A stretch of DNA of 34,555 bases, taken from an uncultured Clostridia bacterium (GTDB lineage Bacteria; Bacillota; Clostridia; TANB77; CAG-508). The stretch covers positions 1 through 34,555 of the forward strand of contig CALWZV010000012.1 of the NCBI GenBank assembly GCA_944386115.1. Reading direction: 5' to 3'. The translations under genes were made by a program, and so were the position numbers. This document shows, piece by piece, positions 16,428 to 25,395 of this stretch. Numbering within the stretch: the first letter of the stretch is position 1; each line of letters starts with the position of its first letter. The notes below the pieces were generated by a model. That model was given only the letters and a program-made list of their open reading frames with translations, searched no databases and was not told the origin of the DNA.

Positions 16428-17124
16428 AAGGTAATGCATTTGCAGCCTCAGAATCTAAATATCCGTACTTTATCATTGCATCTATAACTCTTTTTTGACG
16501 TTGCCTTGCTAGTTCCTCACTGTTACTTAGAGAATATACACTAGGTGCATTTGGAATACCGGCAAGTAATGTAATTTCATCTAAAGTTAATTCATCAGGT
16601 TCTTTACCAAAGTAACCATTGCTTGCTTCTTTTATTCCATAATAACCATCACCAAAATATATAGTGTTTATATATAATTCTAAAATATCATTTTTAGAAT
16701 AATTTTTTTCTAAGTCAAAGGCAACAAGCAATTCTGCTACTTTTCTTGTGAATTTTTGCTCCTGTGTAAAATATAAGTTTTTAGCTAATTGCTGTGTTAT
16801 TGTACTTCCACCTTCAACAATTGAAAATGAGATTATATTATTTACAATGGCTCTACAAGTTGCAATTATATCTATTCCATGATGCTTTAAAAATCTGTGA
16901 TCCTCAATTGCAATAATTGCATGCTCAAAATCATCAGGAATTTTATCTAAACTCAAATAATTTTCACTATTTTTTATACTATTTACTTTATCTGAAAGTG
17001 AAGTTTTTTCTATTGCATCAAGATATATTTGTCTTCCTTCTATAAAAACATATGAAGAAACAAATATAATAAAAATAAATACAACTATTAAAAACCATTT
17101 AACTATTTTAAAAAATTTCTTCAT
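16426..17124 (-). CDS. Monofunctional peptidoglycan glycosyltransferase (GT51)
   Basis: 232 residues. One N-terminal membrane helix (about 5-27), then the GT51 domain: EDHRFLKHHGIDIIATCRAI (catalytic Glu), GGSTITQQLAKNLYF, KVAELLVAFDLEKNYSKNDILELYINTIYFGDGYYGI, and LAGIPNAPS. It polymerises glycan strands from lipid II. It ends soon after the GT51 domain (…YLDSEAANALP) with no transpeptidase, so it is MtgA-like rather than a class A PBP. It is the only reverse-strand gene in its neighbourhood, converging on spoIIQ. Two out-of-frame CGG trinucleotides occur without disturbance. Confidence 0.9.
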   Translation of the reverse strand: MKKFFKIVKWFLIVVFIFIIFVSSYVFIEGRQIYLDAIEKTSLSDKVNSIKNSENYLSLDKIPDDFEHAIIAIEDHRFLKHHGIDIIATCRAIVNNIISFSIVEGGSTITQQLAKNLYFTQEQKFTRKVAELLVAFDLEKNYSKNDILELYINTIYFGDGYYGIKEASNGYFGKEPDELTLDEITLLAGIPNAPSVYSLSNSEELARQRQKRVIDAMIKYGYLDSEAANALP

Positions 17125-17249
17125 TTATTAAATCCTCTTTTTTTAAATTTAATATTATTATAACATAGAATATATGAAAGAAAAATAGAGAAATTATTAA
17201 TATTTATTTAAATTATTCGTTTTTGCACAAAACAAAAGTTTGAAATGTA

Positions 17250-17278
17250 TTGACTAAATGTATTAATAATAGTAAAAT
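17250..17278 (+). promoter_or_regulatory. Sigma-A-type promoter of the 17298 gene
   Basis: TTGACT (17250-17255), 17-base spacer, TAAAAT (17273-17278), 20 bases before the ATG with GGGAGA in between. Confidence 0.6.
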
Positions 17279-17297
17279 ATTAAAGGGAGAAATAATA

Positions 17298-17921
17298 ATG
17301 AATAATTTTCAAAAATTAGGAATACAAGTTATAAAACATGTAATAGGAGGAGAAACTGTAGAAGAAGCAGCAAGAAAATTAGGAATTGGAATAAAAGTTG
17401 CATATGAGTCAATAAAAGCATTAGATGGAACAATAGAATATGAGGCATATAAAAAAATAACAAGTAAAAGAAAGACTATTAAAGAAAAAAAAATGAAATT
17501 TAGAACAATTAAAGATATTGTGCAAACAATTTCAGATGGAGACATAACATGTGATGAAACAAAAAGGAAAAGCTTATTACAACTAAAAAAACAATTAGAA
17601 GAAGAGTTTAAAAATTGTAAAGATGAAAAAAAGAAAAGTGCATACAGATTCATGATAAACTTAACAATTAGACTGGCAAATATAACTCCAGAGATAATGG
17701 AAACTATATCACAATACACAATTCAATATGGAGATATGGCGAGTGAAAAAGAATTAGCAGAAGTTATAACTTCAGAAACTAAAATAAAAGCATCTGTATT
17801 AGAAATTCAAATGGCTAAGAATAAAAATAATATAGAAATTGCTCCAAAAGATAGAATAGAAAGAAAAATACAATATGCATATAATCTTATAAATCAAAAT
17901 GAAAAAGAACACCAAATATAA
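17298..17921 (+). CDS. Hypothetical helical protein with HTH-like N-terminus
   Basis: 207 residues from ATG 17298 (AAAGGGAG upstream). The N-terminal segment GGETVEEAARKLGIGIKVAYESIKAL has the spacing of a helix-turn-helix, so DNA binding is possible. The remainder is charged and helical (KSLLQLKKQLEEEFKNC, AYRFMINLTIRLANITPEIMETI). No known family is recognised. It is monocistronic between its own promoter and a strong terminator whose 5' arm overlaps its last codons. Confidence 0.7.
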   Translation: MNNFQKLGIQVIKHVIGGETVEEAARKLGIGIKVAYESIKALDGTIEYEAYKKITSKRKTIKEKKMKFRTIKDIVQTISDGDITCDETKRKSLLQLKKQLEEEFKNCKDEKKKSAYRFMINLTIRLANITPEIMETISQYTIQYGDMASEKELAEVITSETKIKASVLEIQMAKNKNNIEIAPKDRIERKIQYAYNLINQNEKEHQI

Positions 17922-17938
17922 TTTTGAGTGTTCTTTTT
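17902..17938. terminator. Bidirectional terminator
   Basis: An 11-base perfect inverted repeat (AAAAAGAACAC / GTGTTCTTTTT) with a 15-base loop. The stop codon of the upstream gene lies in the loop. It can end both the plus-strand gene and a minus-strand transcript coming from 18121. Confidence 0.8.
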
Positions 17939-18121
17939 CTAATTAACCTCTTCCAAAGTAACGTCCTCCTTCTTTCTAGACTTATAATTCAATTCCTCGC
18001 ACTTAACTCTTAAAATCTATTATAAAATTATTTCACTTAAGGTAGAAATTGAATATATAGAAGAGTATATATTAAATAAGACTAATGTGGTAAACCTCTT
18101 TACCGGAACTAATCTTATATT
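17902..18121 (-). ncRNA. Candidate structured non-coding RNA, about 220 nt
   Basis: The gene-free stretch 17922-18245 holds a minus-strand transcription unit: a near-perfect sigma-A promoter at 18128-18156, then a strong 5' hairpin (18078-18116, with GGTAAA/TTTACC core and AAGAYTA-type outer arm), a second perfect hairpin AATATATA-CTCTTC-TATATATT just after it, and the terminator at 17902-17938. It contains no real ORF; a purine-rich AAGGAGG near 17970 is followed only by a five-codon frame (TTG…TAG). The size would suit 6S RNA, but I could not confirm the central bubble, so the family is left open. Confidence 0.5.
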
Positions 18122-18127
18122 ATATCA

Positions 18128-18156
18128 ATTATATCACAATTAACATAAAAAGTCAA
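18128..18156 (-). promoter_or_regulatory. Strong sigma-A promoter of the candidate ncRNA
   Basis: On the minus strand, TTGACT (complement of 18151-18156), 17-base spacer, TATAAT (complement of 18128-18133). One of the best promoter matches in the window, yet it points away from glyS towards a gene-free stretch. Confidence 0.7.
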
Positions 18157-18185
18157 CCAAACCTCGAATTTATTTTTAAGTAATA

Positions 18186-18214
18186 TTGATTTAAAAAAAT
18201 TACTGTGGTAAAAT
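18186..18214 (+). promoter_or_regulatory. Sigma-A-type promoter of glyS
   Basis: TTGATT (18186-18191), 17-base spacer, TAAAAT (18209-18214), 32 bases before the glyS ATG. No T-box lies between, unlike thrS. Confidence 0.6.
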
Positions 18215-18245
18215 ATACACATTATAAGAAACGAGGAGGAAATTT

Positions 18246-19631
18246 ATGCAAGAAGCAACAATGGAAAAAATAGTAAATCTTTGTAAGAGCAGAGGATATG
18301 TATATCCTGGTTCAGAAATATACGGAGGATTATCAAACAGTTGGGATTATGGACCATTAGGAGTAGAACTTAAAAACAATATAAAAAGAATGTGGTTTAA
18401 AAAATTTGTACAAGAAAGTAAATATAATGTAGGATTAGATAGTGCAATACTTATGAATAGAGAAGTATGGGTAGCATCAGGACATGTTGGTAGCTTTTCA
18501 GATCCATTAATAGATTGTAAAGAATGTAAAACAAGACACAGAGCAGATAAATTAATAGAAGAATGGATGAAAGAGCATAATTGTGAAGAAGTTGTAGATG
18601 GATGGCCAGACGAAAAAATGATAGAATATATGGAAAAGAACTCAATATGTTGTCCAAATTGTGGAAAGCAAAACTTTACATCTATTAGAAAATTTAATTT
18701 AATGTTTAAAACATTTCAAGGAATTACAGAAGACTCAAAATCTGAAATTTATTTAAGACCTGAAACTGCACAAGGAATATTTGTTAATTTTAAAAATGTT
18801 CTTAGAACAACAAGAAGAAAATTACCATTTGGAATTGCACAAATTGGAAAATCATTTAGAAATGAAATAACACCAGGAAACTTTACATTTAGAACAAGAG
18901 AATTTGAACAAATGGAATTAGAATTCTTTTGTAAACCAGGAACAGATCTAGAATGGTTTGATTATTGGAGAGAGTTTTGCAAAAATTGGTTATTGAATTT
19001 AGGTATTAAAGAAACAAATATAAGATTAAGAGATCATGGAGAAAAAGAGCTTTCTTTTTATAGTAAAGCAACTACAGATATAGAATTTAATTTTCCATTT
19101 GGATTTGGAGAATTATGGGGAATTGCAGATAGAACTGATTATGATTTAAAACAGCACATGGAACATTCAAAAGAAGACTTTACATATCTTGATCAAGAAA
19201 CAGGGGAAAAATTTATACCATATTGTATAGAACCATCACTAGGTTGTGATAGGGTAGCACTTGCATTTTTATGTAATGGATATGCAGAAGAAAAAACAGA
19301 AGAAGGTGATACAAGAATTGTTTTAAAATTACATCCAGAATTAGCACCATATAAAGTAGCAATACTTCCATTATCAAAAAAATTAAGTAAAAAGGCTGAA
19401 GAAATTTATGAAATTTTATCTAAAAAGTACATGTGTGATATGGATGAAGCTGGAAGTATAGGAAAAAGATATAGAAGGGAAGATGAAATAGGAACACCAT
19501 ATTGTATAACAGTAGATTTCGAAACAGAAAATGACAATAAAGTTACAATAAGAGATAGAGACACAATGAAACAAGAAAGAATTGAAATAGGTCAATTAGA
19601 AAAATGGTTAGAGGAAAAAATAAATATTTAA
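18246..19631 (+). CDS. glyS: Glycine--tRNA ligase (single-chain, class II)
   Basis: 461 residues, the homodimeric alpha2 type rather than the GlyQ/GlyS tetramer. It charges tRNA-Gly. Seen: [25 protein letters not shown] near the start, zinc-binding pairs CKECKTRH and CCPNCGK (insertion 1), [13 protein letters not shown], motif 2 [25 protein letters not shown], and motif 3 [14 protein letters not shown]; the C-terminal anticodon-binding domain starts near [16 protein letters not shown] precedes the ATG. Of note because the recurrent frameshift in this window inserts a glycine, decoded by the tRNA this enzyme charges. Confidence 0.97.
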   Translation: MQEATMEKIVNLCKSRGYVYPGSEIYGGLSNSWDYGPLGVELKNNIKRMWFKKFVQESKYNVGLDSAILMNREVWVASGHVGSFSDPLIDCKECKTRHRADKLIEEWMKEHNCEEVVDGWPDEKMIEYMEKNSICCPNCGKQNFTSIRKFNLMFKTFQGITEDSKSEIYLRPETAQGIFVNFKNVLRTTRRKLPFGIAQIGKSFRNEITPGNFTFRTREFEQMELEFFCKPGTDLEWFDYWREFCKNWLLNLGIKETNIRLRDHGEKELSFYSKATTDIEFNFPFGFGELWGIADRTDYDLKQHMEHSKEDFTYLDQETGEKFIPYCIEPSLGCDRVALAFLCNGYAEEKTEEGDTRIVLKLHPELAPYKVAILPLSKKLSKKAEEIYEILSKKYMCDMDEAGSIGKRYRREDEIGTPYCITVDFETENDNKVTIRDRDTMKQERIEIGQLEKWLEEKINI

Positions 19632-19686
19632 AAAATGTACAAAAGAACATAATATAGAATATTATACAAAAGGAGAGTAGAAGAGA

Positions 19687-20994
19687 ATGTCAAATGTAAA
19701 ATTAGATTATAAAAATTCTGGAATAACTGACAAAGAAATAATGAAATATAAAGAAAAAGTAATAAAAATACATAACGAGTTTAATGAAAATGCAAATGAT
19801 GAAAATGCTTTTTTAGGTTGGCTTCATTTACCTACAAATTATGATAAGAAGGAATTTGAAAGAATAAAAAAAGCAGCCAAAAGAATAAATAAAACTTCTG
19901 AAATTTTTGTTGTAATAGGAATAGGTGGTTCATATTTAGGAGCAAGAGCTGTAATACAAAGTTTAACAAACACATTTTATAATGTATTAGATAAGAAAAA
20001 AAGAAAAGCACCACAAATATTATATGCTGGTAATAACATGAGTTCAGATTATTTACAAGATTTAATTGACTATATTGGAGATAAAGAAATATCTATAAAT
20101 GTCATATCAAAATCAGGAACAACAACTGAACCTGCAATTGCATTTAGAATATTTAGAGAAATTTTGGAAACAAAGTATGGAATTGAAGAAGCAAGAAAAA
20201 GAATATATGTAACAACAGATAAACAAAAAGGTGCATTAAGAAAACTAGCCGAAGAAGAAGGATATGAAACTTTTGTAATACCTGATAATATTGGTGGAAG
20301 ATACTCTGTTTTAACTGCAGTTGGATTACTTCCAATAGCAACAGCTGGAATAGATATTGAAAAATTAATGAAAGGTGCAGCATATGCAGAAGATAAATAT
20401 TCAGATGGAAACCTAAAATACAATGATTGCTACAAATATGCTGTAATAAGAAATATATTATATAAGTTATATAAGAATACAGAAATTTTGGTAAATTATG
20501 AGCCAAAACTACATTATTTTACAGAATGGTGGAAGCAATTATTTGGAGAAAGTGAAGGAAAAGATCAATTAGGAATTTTCCCAACAGGTGTAGATTTTAC
20601 AACTGATTTGCATTCAATGGGGCAATATATACAGCAAGGAAGAAGAAATTTATTCGAAACAGTAATTAATGTTATAGAACCTAAATCAGATATAATTATA
20701 AAAGAAGATGAAGATAATATAGATGGATTAAATTTTTTAGACGGAAAAACAGTAAGCTTTGTTAATAAAAAAGCTATGGAAGGAACAATAGAAGCACATG
20801 TAGAAGGAGATGTTCCTAATATATTGTTAAATTTAGATAGACTAGATGAAGAAACAATAGGACATTTAATTTATTTTTTTGAAAAAGCTTGTGCAATGTC
20901 TGGTAAAATATTAGGAGTTAATCCATTTGACCAACCAGGTGTAGAAGCATATAAGAAAAAAATGTTTAAATTACTAGGTAAACCTGGATATTAA
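19687..20994 (+). CDS. pgi: Glucose-6-phosphate isomerase
   Basis: 435 residues, close to the short Firmicute form (about 450). It interconverts glucose-6-phosphate and fructose-6-phosphate in glycolysis. Motifs: [31 protein letters not shown] (phosphate binding), [18 protein letters not shown] (PGI signature region), [17 protein letters not shown], and a C-terminal [18 protein letters not shown] with the conserved lysine. RBS AGGAG lies a few bases before ATG; 55 bases separate it from glyS with no terminator seen, so the two may share a transcript. Confidence 0.97.
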   Translation: MSNVKLDYKNSGITDKEIMKYKEKVIKIHNEFNENANDENAFLGWLHLPTNYDKKEFERIKKAAKRINKTSEIFVVIGIGGSYLGARAVIQSLTNTFYNVLDKKKRKAPQILYAGNNMSSDYLQDLIDYIGDKEISINVISKSGTTTEPAIAFRIFREILETKYGIEEARKRIYVTTDKQKGALRKLAEEEGYETFVIPDNIGGRYSVLTAVGLLPIATAGIDIEKLMKGAAYAEDKYSDGNLKYNDCYKYAVIRNILYKLYKNTEILVNYEPKLHYFTEWWKQLFGESEGKDQLGIFPTGVDFTTDLHSMGQYIQQGRRNLFETVINVIEPKSDIIIKEDEDNIDGLNFLDGKTVSFVNKKAMEGTIEAHVEGDVPNILLNLDRLDEETIGHLIYFFEKACAMSGKILGVNPFDQPGVEAYKKKMFKLLGKPGY

Positions 20995-21004
20995 TTTAAA
21001 ACTA

Positions 21005-21033
21005 TTGACATAGCTAAATAAAAGTAGTATTAT
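21005..21033 (+). promoter_or_regulatory. Sigma-A promoter of the thrS leader
   Basis: TTGACA (21005-21010), 17-base spacer, TATTAT (21028-21033), directly upstream of the T-box leader. Confidence 0.75.
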
Positions 21034-21039
21034 ATTTAA

Positions 21040-21266
21040 GTAAATGTTAAAATATGTAAGAGACAAAGTAAGATAAAGGTTACTAAAAGAGAGAATTAGT
21101 CAAAGGCTGAAAGCTAATTTAAGAAAACATATCTGAAAAACTACCTCTTTAATTCTAGAAAAACTAGACGTGTAAAATACGTTATAATTTTAATTAGAGT
21201 AAAAATTAGGGTGGAACCGTGCAAATAAAGCACCCCTAATAGGCATATGCCTATTAGGGGTGCTTT
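21040..21266 (+). promoter_or_regulatory. Threonine T-box riboswitch
   Basis: The gap between pgi and thrS is a T-box leader. The T-box sequence AGGGTGGAACCGTGC is at 21208-21222. A very strong GC-rich terminator (CACCCCTAATAGGC palindrome, 21227-21266, then TTTT) follows and overlaps the antiterminator. The base of stem I pairs AAAGAG near 21087 with CTCTTT at 21145-21150; just 5' of the latter, ACT at 21140-21142 followed by A fits a threonine specifier codon. Uncharged tRNA-Thr would stabilise the antiterminator and switch on thrS. Confidence 0.93.
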
Positions 21267-21301
21267 TATATATAAAATAAATATAGAAAGGGTTGATTTT
21301 A

Positions 21302-23065
21302 ATGTTTAAAATAAAATTAGATGGCGGAAAAACAATGGAAGTTGAAGAGAGAACATATTGGCATACAACTTCACATATATTAGCACAAGCAGTAAAAAGA
21401 TTATATCCAAAAACAAAATTAACAATAGGACCAGCTATAGAAAATGGATTCTATTATGACTTTGACTTAGGAGATGAAACTTTTACTCCAGAAATGTTAG
21501 AAAATCTAGAAGAAGAAATGAAGAAAATAATAAAATCAGATTATGAAATAAAAAGATTTGTTTTACCAAGAGATGAAGCAATTAAATTAATGCAGGAAAA
21601 GGGAGAACCATATAAGGTTGAATTAATTGAAGAACTAGATGAAAATGAGGAAATATCATTCTATGAACAAGGCGAATTTGTAGATTTATGTGCTGGTCCT
21701 CATCTTCCAAGCACAGGAAAGGTAAAAGCAATAAAATTATTATCATCTTCTGGCGCTTACTGGAGAGGAGACGAAAAAAATAAAATGTTACAAAGAATAT
21801 ATGGAATTTCATTTCCTAAAGCTAGTGAGTTAGAAGAATATTTGCATATGTTAGAAGAGGCTAAGAGAAGAGATCATAAAAAATTAGGAAAAGAATTAGA
21901 CTTATTTTTCTTTGATGAAACAGCTCCAGGAATGGCATATTGGCTTCCAAAAGGGTTTAAAATGATGAATGTTTTAATTGACTTTTGGAGGAAAGAACAT
22001 GAAAAAAGAGGGTATCAAGAATTTTCAGGTCCTCAACTAAATAGTAGTGCTTTATGGAAAACATCAGGGCATTGGGATCATTATAAAGAGGATATGTTTG
22101 TATTAACTGACACTGACGGAAATGAGCAAGCATTAAAACCAATGAATTGTCCAAACTCTATTAAGGTTTACCAAACAAAATTAAGAAGTTATAAGGATTT
22201 ACCACTTCGTTTTAATGATATTGATGTAATTCACAGAAATGAGAAATCTGGACAATTAAACGGATTATTTAGAGTTAGAATGTTTAGACAAGATGATTCA
22301 CATAACTTTATAATGGAATCACAAATAAAAGATGAAATAAAAGACATATTACAGATTGCAAAAAAACTTTATGATATTTTCGGACTAGAATTTGTTTTAA
22401 CCTTGTCAACAAGACCAGACGATTATATGGGAGAACTTGAGCTATGGGACAAGGCAGAAGCAAATTTAAAAGATGTTCTAAATGAAATATGTGGAGAAAA
22501 CAATTATAGAATAAATGAAAAAGATGGCGCTTTTTATGGACCAAAAATAGATATAAAGATGAAAGACTGTTTAGGAAGAGAATGGCAAATGGGAACAATA
22601 CAAGTAGATTTCCAATTACCATTAAGATTTAATTTATCATATATTGATAAAGATGGAAAAAAGAAAACACCAATAATGATTCATAGAGCTTTATTTGGTT
22701 CATTTGAAAGATTTATTGGAATAATAACAGAACACTATGCTGGAGCATTTCCAACATGGCTTGCACCTGTACAAGTACAAATATTACCAATATCAGATAA
22801 CCAAAAAGATTATGCAAAAACAATAAGTGACAAGTTAAATAGTAATGGAATAAGAACAGAGATAGATGAAAGAGAAGAAAAGATAGGTTATAAAATTCGT
22901 GAAGCATGGGCTCAAAAAGTTCCATATATGTTAATTATAGGAGAAAAAGAAGCTGAATCAAACCTAGTTAGCATACGTTCAAGAAAAGAAGGAGATTTAG
23001 GACAAATAGAATTAAATAAATTTATAGAAAAAATAAAAGAAGAAATAGAAAATTTTGTGATATAA
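21302..23065 (+). CDS. thrS: Threonine--tRNA ligase lacking a TGS domain
   Basis: 587 residues from ATG 21302 (AAAGGG upstream). Editing domain: HTTSH (residues 21-25), YYDFDL, VDLCAGPHLPSTGKVKAIKLLSSSGAYWRG. Catalytic class II core: SSALWKTSGHWDHYKEDMF, KPMNCPNSIKVYQ (zinc Cys), motif 2 FRVRMFRQDDSHNF, motif 3 HRALFGSFERFIGI; the C-terminal anticodon domain starts near APVQVQILPIS. Usual ThrRS has about 60 residues of TGS before the editing domain; here only about 20 precede HTTSH, so TGS is absent or vestigial. Several out-of-frame CGG occur without disturbance. Controlled by the upstream T-box. Confidence 0.97.
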   Translation: MFKIKLDGGKTMEVEERTYWHTTSHILAQAVKRLYPKTKLTIGPAIENGFYYDFDLGDETFTPEMLENLEEEMKKIIKSDYEIKRFVLPRDEAIKLMQEKGEPYKVELIEELDENEEISFYEQGEFVDLCAGPHLPSTGKVKAIKLLSSSGAYWRGDEKNKMLQRIYGISFPKASELEEYLHMLEEAKRRDHKKLGKELDLFFFDETAPGMAYWLPKGFKMMNVLIDFWRKEHEKRGYQEFSGPQLNSSALWKTSGHWDHYKEDMFVLTDTDGNEQALKPMNCPNSIKVYQTKLRSYKDLPLRFNDIDVIHRNEKSGQLNGLFRVRMFRQDDSHNFIMESQIKDEIKDILQIAKKLYDIFGLEFVLTLSTRPDDYMGELELWDKAEANLKDVLNEICGENNYRINEKDGAFYGPKIDIKMKDCLGREWQMGTIQVDFQLPLRFNLSYIDKDGKKKTPIMIHRALFGSFERFIGIITEHYAGAFPTWLAPVQVQILPISDNQKDYAKTISDKLNSNGIRTEIDEREEKIGYKIREAWAQKVPYMLIIGEKEAESNLVSIRSRKEGDLGQIELNKFIEKIKEEIENFVI

Positions 23066-23112
23066 TATTCTAAATAAATGCACTAAAATCAATTCAAAAA
23101 ATGGAGGATATT

Positions 23113-25395
23113 ATGACAGACACAAAAGAAATAAAAAAAAGTATTTTGGAAAAATTAAAATATATAGGGCTAGACCTAAACAATATTCCGGAAATTATAA
23201 AAACATATGAACCATTAGAATTTATGCCTAAAATATTAAATGATGATAATGAATATAAAATTTATAAATATATTCCTGTACATGAAATTCAAATAATGAT
23301 TACTCCCAAAATGAGAAAAGATGAACTAGTTGAAAAGTATAAATATGCAGAACCTATTATCAGGTACCTTCTTCCAGATAAAGAAGAAGGTATCGATAAA
23401 GAATTAGTTTTTTTAGATATGTTGCAAAAAACTACTAAAGAGCAAATTGAAAGAGTAGAAAAAGAACAAGAAATATTAAACAAGGAATTGCCATTTGATA
23501 TAAAGTATGAAAATAGTTATTTATGGCAAATTTATTATTCTGAAAAAAAAGATAAATATTTTATGTTAGTACCTAGTGACAATTTAGATTATAGTAACTT
23601 ATTCTATTTATTAAAAAAACAAATTGAATATTACGAAAGAAAAAAAGAATACAAAATTTTTGTACCAATATGTAATTCGATTTATACAAACGAAAATTTT
23701 AAAAAAACGGAAATAAGAGAAATTGAAAATTATATTTGGCTATTAACTAAAGAATGGCCTTTTATATATGACTTATTTGATAAAGATGGAATATTAAAAA
23801 CATATATAATAGGTAAAGCACCAATTTATAGTAGATTAAAAACAAATTATAGAATAGAAATTAAAAACAAAGAAGAAGCAACTAAAATTTATAAATTACT
23901 AAAAGCACTATTTATACTACAAACAGAAATATCATCAAAATACAAATTTAATATTAAAATTGATACTAAAAGTAATTTAGAATTTTATTACAATAATAAA
24001 AAAATAGATTATAATACATTAACAGAATTTATAAAAGATGAACACGTAGAAACAGAAAAAGAAATAACGGAAAATAGAACACGAATTTTGAAGATGAAAC
24101 AAGAATATGAAGAGCAAAAAGAAATATCAAATAAATATGAACATGAATACATGGAAAAACAAAGGGAAATTTTTAATTATTTAGAATGTAGGAAAACTTT
24201 TTTTGGAAAATTTAAGTATTATTTTAAAGGCAAGAAAAAGACAAAACCAATTATTGAAAACAAAATTAATAATGGAAAAGTAAGAAAAGTAGATAGCGAA
24301 GAATTTGTAGAAATAGAAAAAAACAAAGACAATTATACAATAGAGGATTTAGTTGTAATTTATTCTATAGCTAAAAAAGAATTAGAAAGATTAAAAAATA
24401 TTGATTTAGATATAAAGGCATTGAAATTAAAAAATAAAAATTTAGAAATAAAGTTAAAGAATGCAACACAATATTTAAATGAAATAAATAAGCATAAAAA
24501 GAGCATATTTGATTTTTGGAAATTTACAAATAAAGATGAAGTAAAGAGCCTAGAAGAAGGGAATATAATTGAAAATAAAATTCCTAAGCAAACATTAAAA
24601 CGTATATTTGATTATGATACAGACTTAGAAGAACTAGGAATAAAAATGGATAAATTACAAAGGGAAATGTTAACAGATAAAGAACTAGATAGCATATTTA
24701 TTGCAACTGAAGAATTAGAAATGGTTAATAACTCTCAAGATATTAATTTAAGTCTTGAAAATATAAAACAAAAATATGAAGAATATAATAAAACAGAGTT
24801 TGATGTTTTAGGCGACATAACAAGTAATGGAGTGGAAATAAAGCCATTATCTAATAAAAAACATAGAGAATCTAAAAGAAATAAATATAAAATATTAGAC
24901 ATGAAAGCAAATATAAATAAAGAAGAACTAGAAGAAAAGATAGAAGATGTAAGAGCCAACTTAAAAACAGCATTTGCAAAAATAAAAATTCCAGTTTCTA
25001 TTTCTATATATAGACTACTAGAAGAAGGAAAACCAACAATTCCAGAAGAAATTGATAGATATAATATAAATATTGAAGAAGAGGTACAAAGAGATTCAAG
25101 TAAAAAAATTAATTTAATAAAAATTAATTTAAAAGAAAATATTCCAGTTCTTTTCTATTCAAACATAATATTTTTTGATAATCTACATATGACATTACCA
25201 ATTGGGATGGATTTATCTACTAATGTTTTAATTGATTGCGATAATTTGAAATTTGATTTAAAATCTGTAAATGAATTTAAATTAAATGGATACAATAAAG
25301 AAAACAACGTAAGAGATGTAACTGTATATGAATATGATATCAATCAAAAAGGAGAGGAAGAAAATGATAAAGAGAGCAATAATAATAGTGATTGA
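23113..25395 (+). CDS. Large hypothetical protein with central coiled coil
   Basis: 760 residues from ATG 23113 (GGAGG 23103-23107; an upstream in-frame ATG at 23101 overlaps that site). No signal peptide or membrane segment. Residues about 325-375 and 425-470 are Lys/Glu-rich with coiled-coil character (ENRTRILKMKQEYEEQKEISNKYEHEYMEKQRE), separated by a basic patch (KFKYYFKGKKKTK). The N-terminal 300 and C-terminal 150 residues look globular. I recognise no family. Its 3' end overlaps the deoB start by 32 bases, implying one transcript. Codon use is native, with no in-frame CGG in 760 codons. Confidence 0.8.
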   Translation: MTDTKEIKKSILEKLKYIGLDLNNIPEIIKTYEPLEFMPKILNDDNEYKIYKYIPVHEIQIMITPKMRKDELVEKYKYAEPIIRYLLPDKEEGIDKELVFLDMLQKTTKEQIERVEKEQEILNKELPFDIKYENSYLWQIYYSEKKDKYFMLVPSDNLDYSNLFYLLKKQIEYYERKKEYKIFVPICNSIYTNENFKKTEIREIENYIWLLTKEWPFIYDLFDKDGILKTYIIGKAPIYSRLKTNYRIEIKNKEEATKIYKLLKALFILQTEISSKYKFNIKIDTKSNLEFYYNNKKIDYNTLTEFIKDEHVETEKEITENRTRILKMKQEYEEQKEISNKYEHEYMEKQREIFNYLECRKTFFGKFKYYFKGKKKTKPIIENKINNGKVRKVDSEEFVEIEKNKDNYTIEDLVVIYSIAKKELERLKNIDLDIKALKLKNKNLEIKLKNATQYLNEINKHKKSIFDFWKFTNKDEVKSLEEGNIIENKIPKQTLKRIFDYDTDLEELGIKMDKLQREMLTDKELDSIFIATEELEMVNNSQDINLSLENIKQKYEEYNKTEFDVLGDITSNGVEIKPLSNKKHRESKRNKYKILDMKANINKEELEEKIEDVRANLKTAFAKIKIPVSISIYRLLEEGKPTIPEEIDRYNINIEEEVQRDSSKKINLIKINLKENIPVLFYSNIIFFDNLHMTLPIGMDLSTNVLIDCDNLKFDLKSVNEFKLNGYNKENNVRDVTVYEYDINQKGEEENDKESNNNSD

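Noticed and set aside
17941-18245. T-box or riboswitch leader for glyS
   Set aside because: No AGGGTGG T-box sequence on the plus strand, and the glyS promoter lies only 32 bases before the start codon.
21227-21266. Independent mobile-element inverted repeat
   Set aside because: It is the terminator of the T-box leader, following the T-box sequence directly.
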